Assembly (NCBI GenBank): GCA_036266155.1
Contig: DATANR010000328.1
Coordinates: 1-64,000, forward strand
Source of the DNA: SIAJ01 sp036266155
Lineage (GTDB): Bacteria; Planctomycetota; Planctomycetia; Gemmatales; Gemmataceae
Direction: 5' to 3'
Length of the DNA stretch: 64,000 bases
The notes under the pieces are model-generated. The model searched no databases. It saw only the letters and a list, made by a program, of their open reading frames with translations, and was not told where the DNA came from. Made by a program: the position numbers and the translations under genes. This document shows, one piece after another, positions 17,557 to 24,430 of this stretch (position 1 is its first letter; each line of letters opens with the position of its first letter).

Positions 17557-17661
17557 GTAGCCCTCTCGCTCCGCGAGAGGTTTGCAAGAGCTGCCATGGG
17601 TCAGGGCAATTTGTCGTGGGTGTGCCCGGCCTGCAATCCTCTCGCGGAGCGAGAGGGCTAC
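17557..17661. repeat. nested palindromic repeat, family B copy 2
   Basis: 30-bp arms (17557-17586 and 17632-17661, one mismatch) surround a 45-bp spacer. Each arm opens or closes with GTAGCC and contains the hairpin CTCTCGC, loop TCC, GCGAGAG. It lies between the convergent DUF1501 gene and a hypothetical gene. Confidence 0.9.
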
Positions 17662-17671
17662 GCAAGAACTG

Positions 17672-18172
17672 CTATTCGCGCCTTGGCTTGAGTCGTCGCC
17701 ATTGACGACGAAACGCGGCCAGCGCATCCGCACCAAACAAGTCGACCAGATCGTGATCGTCGTCGGCCGTCGTTTCCTCGCGGATGATCCGCAAGGCATC
17801 GATCGCCAGTTCGTGAATCTTGTCTTCGACCTGAGCCTCGGCCTCCGTCGCCGCTTGCGGCGAAGCGACGGCTGTTTTATCGCCATCCAAATAGGCCCGG
17901 CGATTTTCGTTCGTCGCCGGCAAGATGTAATGCGGGACAGTCCGGCCCTTGCCGTCCTTCAAATTGAACTTGTAGCCGGCCACCACGATCATCGACGACT
18001 TAACGGCCTCGACCTCGGCAAGCGCATAGGTGAACCCGCCCGGCGCACCGCGGCCTGTCGAGGTGGCCAGGATGACTTCGCTTCCCGCTCGTACGCTGCG
18101 GAACAACATATGGCCCCCGTGTTGTCGTCCAGCTGCAACGACAAGGTAGCCGGAGCGGACGACGTGGACCAT
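17672..18172 (-). CDS. hypothetical protein
   Basis: A 166-residue ORF, not recognised. The N-terminal half is strand-rich (MVHVVRSGYLVVAAGRQHGG, SEVILATSTG, MIVVAGYKFNLKDGKGRTVPHYI). The C-terminal half is helical and acidic (EAEAQVEDKIHELAIDALRIIREE) and ends with a basic tail (RRQWRRLKPRRE). ATG 18172 was chosen since residues upstream of it look non-coding; the gap to the GYF-domain gene upstream is then 29 bp, consistent with one transcript. No signal peptide or membrane helix. Confidence 0.6.
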   Translation of the reverse strand: MVHVVRSGYLVVAAGRQHGGHMLFRSVRAGSEVILATSTGRGAPGGFTYALAEVEAVKSSMIVVAGYKFNLKDGKGRTVPHYILPATNENRRAYLDGDKTAVASPQAATEAEAQVEDKIHELAIDALRIIREETTADDDHDLVDLFGADALAAFRRQWRRLKPRRE

Positions 18173-18201
18173 GTCGGCAGTCGCTGAAAGTGAGTCGCGG
18201 A

Positions 18202-18669
18202 TCAATAGTAACCGTGGATCTCGCCGTCGCGGCGCTTGCGACACTTCTTGCAATAGAACGAGGCCCTCGCCGTGCCATGCGGAATCGGGATGGTCTTAAA
18301 GCTTGCATCATCGCGCCCGCACAGGTCGCACTTCATGCGGAACTTCACGGTCTTGCCGTCCTGACCAATGATGCTCGTCGCTTTGCCGGCGACAGCTCGA
18401 CCGGGCTTCGTTTCCGCCTCGGGCCTGGCCAGCGGGTTGATCCAGTCTGGATGGCCCATGGGGGCGAGCGGCTTGGCTTCTTCCACAACAGCGACCGCCG
18501 CCGGGAACAGTTCGGGTACGTCGCTGGCACGGATGCCATCCTCGACGCCGTCCTGCCAGACCATGTCGGTCGCGAGTACGCCGCCGGAGGAAGCCAACTC
18601 GGAGAGTTCGGCCCGCGATACGGGGCCCGTGATGTCCGAACCACGCCCGTAAAACCATTGCAGCGACAT
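18202..18669 (-). CDS. GYF_2 (DUF4339) domain protein with C-terminal zinc ribbon
   Basis: A 155-residue soluble protein. Residues about 3-55 match the GYF_2 pattern: WFYGRGSDITGPVSRAELSE, then DMVWQDGVEDGIRASDVPEL. GYF domains bind Pro-rich peptides. A linker leads to a C-terminal zinc ribbon with CDLCG and, about 28 residues on, CKKC. Planctomycetes carry many GYF_2 proteins of unknown role. It is upstream of the hypothetical gene at 17672 on the same strand. Confidence 0.8.
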   Translation of the reverse strand: MSLQWFYGRGSDITGPVSRAELSELASSGGVLATDMVWQDGVEDGIRASDVPELFPAAVAVVEEAKPLAPMGHPDWINPLARPEAETKPGRAVAGKATSIIGQDGKTVKFRMKCDLCGRDDASFKTIPIPHGTARASFYCKKCRKRRDGEIHGYY

Positions 18670-18844
18670 GCGCGGCCCCTCGGGGGACGGTTAAGAAAAT
18701 GACGGACGGACGGCGCTCAAGCGCCGCGCGCGTCCAGGAGATGGTCAGTTCGGTTGATGACCCGGGTCGGGTCAGGAAGAGAAGGTGGCCACCAGACCTT
18801 CATCAAGATATGGGAATCGCGACCGGAACGCGAGCGCAATCCCA

Positions 18845-19069
18845 CTATCTACCCGCGCCAAAGCCCGGCCGATACGCCTTCGGCCAGCGGCTCCAGTGGA
18901 CGTATTCGCCAACCGCCAAGTCCTCGATCGACACGATGTAGGCGTTGGCCGGCAACTCGCCGGGCAGATGGTCGAGGTCGGACCGCACGTCGGTGGTTTG
19001 CACGTCAGAAGGCGGTCGCGGCGAACGGAACGGCGGCACCGTAAAGCGAACACGGAAAGATGGGTTCAT
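18845..19069 (-). CDS. small hypothetical protein
   Basis: A 74-residue ORF with high third-position GC like its neighbours and GAGGG about 7 bases before ATG 19069. It has a basic, aromatic N-terminus (MNPSFRVRFTVPPFR) and a polar core (LDHLPGELPANAYIVSIEDL) ending in HWSRWPKAYRPGFGAGR. No family recognised, no membrane segment. It sits between the O-methyltransferase and the GYF-domain gene, reading the same way. Confidence 0.5.
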   Translation of the reverse strand: MNPSFRVRFTVPPFRSPRPPSDVQTTDVRSDLDHLPGELPANAYIVSIEDLAVGEYVHWSRWPKAYRPGFGAGR

Positions 19070-19195
19070 GATTGGGCCCTCGCACTGGAAAATGGCTCAG
19101 CGAGAGGTGCCGGCGGCGCCCAGGGTCAGATCCCGCACTCTTATGATACCCCGACGGACCATCCATCTCCATGCGAATCCGCGCGGCGAAACCCA

Positions 19196-19849
19196 TTACA
19201 ACACCCGAGCAATCGCCAACCCGTCGTAACCCTTGCTTCCGACCGTCTGAAGGACCGTTGCCGAAACGCGTGACTCCGCGGCCATCATTGCAAGGCATCG
19301 GCGAACCCCTTGCACGCTCGCATCCGTGTTCCCTGGGTCGGCAACCTTGCCACCACGGACCACGTTGTCGACGACGATCAGACTGCCGGGACGGGAGAGC
19401 TGAAGCGCCCAGGTGAAATACTCCGGTGTACTTGGCTTGTCGGCGTCGACGAACGTCAGGTCGAATGGGCCGGCGAGTTGCGGAAGCGTCTCAAGGGCGG
19501 AGCCGAGACGCAGCTCGACAACATCGGCGAGCCCGCTGTTCGTGAGGTTCGCCCGAGCGACCTCCGCGTGCTTGGCATCGGCTTCCAGGGTGATGAGCCG
19601 ACCGCCAGGCGGTAGAGCGCGGGCGAGCCAGATCGTGCTGTAACCGCCGAGCGTGCCGATTTCAAGGATCGAACGAGCGCCCATCAGCCGGGCCAAGAGG
19701 TGCAATAACTTGCCCTGCGGTGGCGAGACGGCGATCTCCGGCAAACCGGCCGCGGCACTGGCGGCGAGGGCCGCATTGAGTGCGGAGTCTGGCTGCACGA
19801 CAAGATCGGTCAGGTATTTGTCGACAGTGCTCCAGGTTTCCGGCGTCAT
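19196..19849 (-). CDS. class I SAM-dependent O-methyltransferase (Methyltransf_3 family)
   Basis: A 217-residue methyltransferase of the catechol/caffeoyl-CoA O-methyltransferase type. The SAM site is SILEIGTLGGYSTIWLARAL (motif I), then LITLEADAKHAEVARANL, FDLTFVDADKPSTPEYFTWAL (post-II, metal ligand Asp), and LIVVDNVVRGGKV (motif III). The substrate is probably a catechol-like small molecule. ATG 19849 is preceded by GGAGG, which rules out the longer in-frame extension to 20017. Divergent from the Dus gene, with a 74-bp gap. Confidence 0.9.
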   Translation of the reverse strand: MTPETWSTVDKYLTDLVVQPDSALNAALAASAAAGLPEIAVSPPQGKLLHLLARLMGARSILEIGTLGGYSTIWLARALPPGGRLITLEADAKHAEVARANLTNSGLADVVELRLGSALETLPQLAGPFDLTFVDADKPSTPEYFTWALQLSRPGSLIVVDNVVRGGKVADPGNTDASVQGVRRCLAMMAAESRVSATVLQTVGSKGYDGLAIARVL

Positions 19850-19923
19850 GGTTCGCCTCCAACGCGATTGATATGTTTGATAGATTGGCGTGACCTGAAT
19901 TGCCAAGCGCCGACGGGGAATTG

Positions 19924-22900
19924 ATGCTTTTGCCGAACGAGCCCGCCGTCGTCCTTGCGCCGATGGAGGGCGTGACCGACGCGCCGATGCGCGCTCACCA
20001 AGGATCGAGCTGGGCATTCACGTACGCGGTCACCGAGTACATCCGCATCGGGCACAGCGTGCCGGGCCGGGCGGTCTTTCATCGGCATGTTCCGGAATTG
20101 AAGAACGGCAGCCGGACGCCAACCGGTTTGCCGGTGCAAGTACAACTGCTTGGCGGCGATCCGGGCCGCATGGCAGAGGGCGCGGCCACGGCTTACGCGG
20201 CGGGCGCGACGGCCATCGACATCAATTTCGGCTGCCCGGCGCCGACAGTGAACCGGCACGATGGCGGCGCCACGCTGCTGAAGCATCCGTGCCGCATCCG
20301 CGAAATCGTGGCGGCAGTTCGCGGTGCCGTGCCTGCGGCAGTGCCTGTGTCCGCGAAACTGCGGCTCGGCTGGGATCGCGTTGATGCGATCTTCGAGAAC
20401 GCCGCGATGGCGGCCGAGGGCGGAGCTTCATGGCTGACCGTGCATGCGCGCACGCGGACGCAGGGCTACGCGCCGCCTGTCTACTGGCCGCTCATCGGTC
20501 GAGTCCGTGAGCAACTCGGCATCCCCGTGATCGCCAACGGCGACATCCGCACCATTGATGACCTGCGTCGTTGCCGTGACGAGACGGGTTGTCGCCACTT
20601 CATGCTCGGCCGCGGGGCGATGGCGGATCCACGACTTGCTCGCTGTGTCGCCGCGGAACTCGGTCTTGTCGGCGACGTTCGCGTCGGGCGCGAAATTGAT
20701 TGGCACCATGAGCTGACACGCATGACGAAATGGGTGCCCGACTATTTCGCCACGCGGCCGGAGCGTGCGGTTCTGCGGTTGAAACTGTGGCTGCGCATGG
20801 CTGCCGCGTATGGCACATTCGCCGAATTCGAGGCGGTTAAACGGGCAAGTAGCCCGGCCGAGGTGTTCGCAATCCTGGCTCGGGCGTCGGGGCCGCGTGT
20901 GCTAGAATCACGACGACATCGTGTGGAGCGCACCGTGCCGACGCAGCGACAACTTCCGTTGAACCTCGAACCGCTCGCGGATCGCTGCCTTCCCAGCACC
21001 TATTACGTTGCCACGACCGGCAACGATTCTGATCCGGGCTCGTCCGGCCAGCCGTTCGCGACGATTCAGCACGCACTCGATGTGGCCACGCATGCCGGCG
21101 ACGTCGTGGATGTCCGCGGCGGCACCTACCACGAGCAACTGGCGTTTCCTGCCAGTGGCAATGCCAAGAGTGGGTTCATCACCTTGGCCGCGTATGCCGG
21201 CGAAACCCCCATCATCGACGGCACCGGCTTTTCGACCGGCGACATGGTGACGCTGGAGAACGTCAACTACGTCAAGATCGTCGGCTTTGAAATTGCGCAC
21301 TTCACGGGAGTCAGCGATGGCTCCGGCATCCGCGTGCTCGGCGGCGGTTCGCATATCGAGATCCGCAACAACAGGATCCACGATATTCGCGGCACCAGCG
21401 CGATGGGCATCACGGTCTATGGCACGTCAATCAGCAAGCCGATCACCGATCTGATCATAGACGGCAATCAGGTGTTCGACGCCGAGCCCGCTCCAAGCGA
21501 AGCGCTCACGCTTAACGGCAATGTCGCTCGCTTCCAGGTGACTGGCAACATCGTCCACGACGTCAATAACATCGGCATCGACGTGATTGCCGGCGAGCGC
21601 GACATCAACCGCCTCTATGGCGCCCGCAATGGGGTCGTCCGCGGCAACACGGTCTATAACGCACACTCGAACTATGGCGGCGGCTTCGCGGCCGGCATCT
21701 ATGTCGATGGCGCGTCGAATGTCGTTCTCGAATATAACACGAGTCGTCACAACGATATTGGCCTCGAAGTCGGCGCCGAGAACAAGGGCATTGTTGCCAC
21801 CGGCAACATCGTTCGCAACAATTTGATTTATCAGAACGACAAGGCTGGTCTTGGTTTTGGTGGCTACGACGTGAATACTGGCCGCGTCCGCAGCAGCACA
21901 TTTACGAATAACACGCTTTATCAAAACGACACGCTGGCGACCGGCTTCGGCCAGTTATGGGTTCAGCGCGGCTCGTTCAATGTGGTGACGAATAATATCG
22001 TCTATGCGTCGAGCAATGGCGTGCTCATCGCATCTGATGTAGGTAATGTTTTCAATACGTTCAGCAACAATCTTTATTACGCCGCCGGCATGCCGCAGTT
22101 CACCTGGAATGGATTCTCGTATGCCGACCTCGGCAGCTATCAGGCTGCGACCAAGGCCGATGCGGGCTCGCTCTTCGCCGACCCGCGGCTCACCGATCCT
22201 GCGAACGGCGACTTTCATCTGCTGAGCGATAGCCCGGCCATTGACGCTGGCTCGCAAGTGCGTGGCCGATTCGCCCCAACCGATCGGGCGGGTCGGCGCC
22301 GACCGCAGGGTGGAGCGCCGGATATTGGGGCCTACGAATATTTGCCGCCCGGACCCGTCGTTGGTCCGGGACTATCAGTCGATCAGAAACGGAGGGCCGA
22401 AGCGTTGACGAGTGTGTTTGAGAACGACACGATCGTCATTCAATACGCCTACGTCGAGGCCCTGCACGACGGTCGCGGCTACACGGCGGGGCGGGCCGGC
22501 TTCACCTCGGCGACGAGTGATTTGCTCGACGTTGTCGAACGCTTTACCGCCCAGGTTCCGGGCAACCCGCTGGCGCCATTCCTGCCGCGCTTGCGCGCGC
22601 TTGACGCGGTGCACAGCGGATCGATCGTTGGGCTCGCGGGTCTGTCGGCGGCTTGGCAAGCGGCCGCCGACGATCCCGTCTTCCGTGGCATTCAAGATCA
22701 GGTCGTCGACGAAACCTACTATGTGCCAGCCTTGGTTCATGTGCAGGAACTCGGACTGATCTCAGCTTTGGCGATTGCGTCGGTTTACGATGCGATCATT
22801 CAACACGGCGACGGCGATGATCCGGACGGCCTGTCCGCTCTGTTGACCCACGCCGCGGCCCGCGCCGGCGGCACCCCGGCGACAGGCGTCGCCGATGCCG

Positions 22901-23094
22901 TCTGGCTGGACGCTTTCTTGCACGTCCGCCGCGAGGACCTGGCGCACGCTTTTGATCCCGCGACGCGTGCCGCCTGGGCCGAGTCGGTGGCCCGTGTCGA
23001 CGTGCTTCTGCAAATTGCTTCCACCGGCAACTACGACTTGCATGGCCCCATCGACGTCGTCAGCAACGTCTATACGCCAGTGACGATTCCGTGA
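19924..23094 (+). CDS. continuous ORF: tRNA-dihydrouridine synthase joined in frame to a beta-helix/GH46 chitosanase protein
   Basis: Residues 1 to about 330 are a complete DusC-like enzyme: VLAPMEGVTDAPMR, VQLLGG, IDINFGCPAPTVNRHDGG, VSAKLRLGW, LTVHARTRTQGY, IANGDI, MLGRGAM. No stop follows; the frame runs on for 720 more codons into a secreted carbohydrate-active protein (see 20935). A cytoplasmic tRNA enzyme fused to an exported hydrolase makes little sense. The second part has its own ribosome site, GTG start and planctomycete leader, so I read this as two genes whose intervening stop is missing. ATG 19924 has GGGGA upstream. Confidence 0.7.
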   Translation: MLLPNEPAVVLAPMEGVTDAPMRAHQGSSWAFTYAVTEYIRIGHSVPGRAVFHRHVPELKNGSRTPTGLPVQVQLLGGDPGRMAEGAATAYAAGATAIDINFGCPAPTVNRHDGGATLLKHPCRIREIVAAVRGAVPAAVPVSAKLRLGWDRVDAIFENAAMAAEGGASWLTVHARTRTQGYAPPVYWPLIGRVREQLGIPVIANGDIRTIDDLRRCRDETGCRHFMLGRGAMADPRLARCVAAELGLVGDVRVGREIDWHHELTRMTKWVPDYFATRPERAVLRLKLWLRMAAAYGTFAEFEAVKRASSPAEVFAILARASGPRVLESRRHRVERTVPTQRQLPLNLEPLADRCLPSTYYVATTGNDSDPGSSGQPFATIQHALDVATHAGDVVDVRGGTYHEQLAFPASGNAKSGFITLAAYAGETPIIDGTGFSTGDMVTLENVNYVKIVGFEIAHFTGVSDGSGIRVLGGGSHIEIRNNRIHDIRGTSAMGITVYGTSISKPITDLIIDGNQVFDAEPAPSEALTLNGNVARFQVTGNIVHDVNNIGIDVIAGERDINRLYGARNGVVRGNTVYNAHSNYGGGFAAGIYVDGASNVVLEYNTSRHNDIGLEVGAENKGIVATGNIVRNNLIYQNDKAGLGFGGYDVNTGRVRSSTFTNNTLYQNDTLATGFGQLWVQRGSFNVVTNNIVYASSNGVLIASDVGNVFNTFSNNLYYAAGMPQFTWNGFSYADLGSYQAATKADAGSLFADPRLTDPANGDFHLLSDSPAIDAGSQVRGRFAPTDRAGRRRPQGGAPDIGAYEYLPPGPVVGPGLSVDQKRRAEALTSVFENDTIVIQYAYVEALHDGRGYTAGRAGFTSATSDLLDVVERFTAQVPGNPLAPFLPRLRALDAVHSGSIVGLAGLSAAWQAAADDPVFRGIQDQVVDETYYVPALVHVQELGLISALAIASVYDAIIQHGDGDDPDGLSALLTHAAARAGGTPATGVADAVWLDAFLHVRREDLAHAFDPATRAAWAESVARVDVLLQIASTGNYDLHGPIDVVSNVYTPVTIP
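20935..23094 (+). CDS. secreted right-handed beta-helix plus GH46 chitosanase protein (internal start within the long ORF)
   Basis: GTG 20935 is preceded by GGAG with a 6-base gap and opens VPTQRQLPLNLEPLADRCLP, a planctomycete 'LExLexRxLP' export leader. Next is a parallel beta-helix with a DUF1565-like start (TYYVATTGNDSDPGS) and many short NNxI/GNxV repeats (about residues 20-460), ending SPAIDAGS...PDIGAYEY. The last approximately 230 residues are a GH46 chitosanase: LTSVFENDT (acid Glu), 16 residues on the Asp of HDGRGYT, GRAGFTSATSD, and DAIIQHGDGDDPDG. It probably cuts chitosan-like polymers outside the cell. Confidence 0.75.
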   Translation: MPTQRQLPLNLEPLADRCLPSTYYVATTGNDSDPGSSGQPFATIQHALDVATHAGDVVDVRGGTYHEQLAFPASGNAKSGFITLAAYAGETPIIDGTGFSTGDMVTLENVNYVKIVGFEIAHFTGVSDGSGIRVLGGGSHIEIRNNRIHDIRGTSAMGITVYGTSISKPITDLIIDGNQVFDAEPAPSEALTLNGNVARFQVTGNIVHDVNNIGIDVIAGERDINRLYGARNGVVRGNTVYNAHSNYGGGFAAGIYVDGASNVVLEYNTSRHNDIGLEVGAENKGIVATGNIVRNNLIYQNDKAGLGFGGYDVNTGRVRSSTFTNNTLYQNDTLATGFGQLWVQRGSFNVVTNNIVYASSNGVLIASDVGNVFNTFSNNLYYAAGMPQFTWNGFSYADLGSYQAATKADAGSLFADPRLTDPANGDFHLLSDSPAIDAGSQVRGRFAPTDRAGRRRPQGGAPDIGAYEYLPPGPVVGPGLSVDQKRRAEALTSVFENDTIVIQYAYVEALHDGRGYTAGRAGFTSATSDLLDVVERFTAQVPGNPLAPFLPRLRALDAVHSGSIVGLAGLSAAWQAAADDPVFRGIQDQVVDETYYVPALVHVQELGLISALAIASVYDAIIQHGDGDDPDGLSALLTHAAARAGGTPATGVADAVWLDAFLHVRREDLAHAFDPATRAAWAESVARVDVLLQIASTGNYDLHGPIDVVSNVYTPVTIP

Positions 23095-23113
23095 CGGCGA
23101 CGCGGAGACAACG

Positions 23114-23953
23114 ATGTCCAGCCGTTTCCTCACCATCGACAACGTGCGCGTGCCGCGTTTCTTATACGGCACCGCGTGGAAGGAAGCCGATACGCCCCGG
23201 CTCACGGAGCTTGCTCTGCGTCAAGGTTTCCGCGGCATCGACACGGCGAATCAACGCAAACATTACGACGAAGCGGGGGTCGGTCAGGGCATCGCCGCCA
23301 GCGGTGTGCCGCGCGACGAGTTATTTCTGCAGACCAAATTCACCTTTCGACCAGGCCAGGATAACCGGCTTCCCTACGATCCCGACGCCCCGGTCGCCAC
23401 GCAGGTCGAGCAGTCTTTCGCCAGCTCACAAAAGCACCTTGGCAGCAACGACATCGATTCTTACGTCTTGCACGGTCCGAGCCGCTCAGCAGGTCTGGCC
23501 GCTGCCGACTGGGAGGCGTGGCGTGCGATGGAAATGCTTCACGATCGCGGACTCGTTCGCTTCCTCGGTGTGAGCAACGTCAACCTCGACCAGCTCCGAG
23601 CCTTGTGCGCCAGCGCACGGGTACGGCCGCGCTTCGTGCAGAACCGGTGTTACGCCGTCCGCGGCTGGGACCGACAAGTTCGCGAGTTCTGCACGGCGAA
23701 CAGCATCGTCTATCAAGGGTTTTCGCTGCTGACGGCCAATCGACAGATTTTGGCGAGCACGGCGATCCGACAGCTTGCCAAGAAATATGGCCGGTCGGCG
23801 GCCGAAATCGCTTTCCGGTTCACCCTCGACATCGGCATGCTGCCGCTCACGGGCACGACGAGCGCCGATCATATGCGTGCCGATCTCGACGTCTTCGATT
23901 TCCAATTGGATGCTTCGGAAATCGCAATGATCGAGCGCCTGGGTGAGGGTTAG
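23114..23953 (+). CDS. aldo/keto reductase
   Basis: A 279-residue NADPH-dependent oxidoreductase of the AKR superfamily, (beta/alpha)8 barrel. The catalytic tetrad is visible: Asp in GIDTANQ, Tyr in KHYDEAGVGQG, Lys in LQTKFTF and His in YVLHGPS. Further barrel motifs are VRFLGVSNVNLDQL, VQNRCYA and VYQGFSLL, with the cofactor-site end LPLTGTTS. The substrate is unknown. It lies 19 bp after the chitosanase stop and 2 bp before a 59-residue gene, so it may be co-transcribed with both. Confidence 0.92.
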   Translation: MSSRFLTIDNVRVPRFLYGTAWKEADTPRLTELALRQGFRGIDTANQRKHYDEAGVGQGIAASGVPRDELFLQTKFTFRPGQDNRLPYDPDAPVATQVEQSFASSQKHLGSNDIDSYVLHGPSRSAGLAAADWEAWRAMEMLHDRGLVRFLGVSNVNLDQLRALCASARVRPRFVQNRCYAVRGWDRQVREFCTANSIVYQGFSLLTANRQILASTAIRQLAKKYGRSAAEIAFRFTLDIGMLPLTGTTSADHMRADLDVFDFQLDASEIAMIERLGEG

Positions 23954-23955
23954 CC

Positions 23956-24135
23956 GTGAGCGAACAAGCAAAGCCGCCCAAGCTCAACCGGTCGTGGCAT
24001 GCGAAGAATCGAATGCCGACTGGCGCCACACAGGAGCAGCGCATCCGCTGGCACCTGGCGCATCGTCAACACTGCGGATGCCGACCGATACCGGCAAAGC
24101 TGGCGGAGGCGATGCGGGCGAAGAGGTTGTTTTGA
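23956..24135 (+). CDS. 59-residue Cys/His-containing small protein
   Basis: GTG 23956 lies 2 bp after the aldo/keto reductase TAG. The product reads MSEQAKPPKLNRSWHAKNRM, then PTGATQEQRIRWHLAHRQHC and GCRPIPAKLAEAMRAKRLF. It is basic, with a WH..H..HCGC cluster that could bind a metal, and coherent codon use. The WHxxH-Cys-x-Cys arrangement looks conserved rather than random. Function unknown. Confidence 0.6.
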   Translation: MSEQAKPPKLNRSWHAKNRMPTGATQEQRIRWHLAHRQHCGCRPIPAKLAEAMRAKRLF

Positions 24136-24430
24136 TCAACGATTGGTCCCGTCGCGAGTCAAGAACGTCGTTGGAGCTGCGACCGAGAAATCAGTGTAAC
24201 CGCCGCGTGCATCGTTCGCCAGCAGCCCTGTAGGACCAGCGGCACTTGAGCCGCCGAAGGGGGCGACTAATTTCACAGTTGAGGGAGAGTCGGAAACCAA
24301 CTGAACCCCAGAACCATTCGCCGTGTCTTGCGGCCATCGACCCTGACACTCAAACCCGGAGGCCCGCGACGCCAATCCCGTCCGAGACGTGCCGTTTGCT
24401 GAAAATTCATTCACCACCAGGAGCGCACTC
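24136..24430. other. 295-bp stretch without a confident gene
   Basis: This is probably the leader and promoter region of the VIT-vWA gene. The reverse strand is open for 98 codons with a Ser/Thr/Gly/Ala-rich reading, but it starts at the very place where the forward gene begins and has no supporting ribosome site. Confidence 0.4.
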
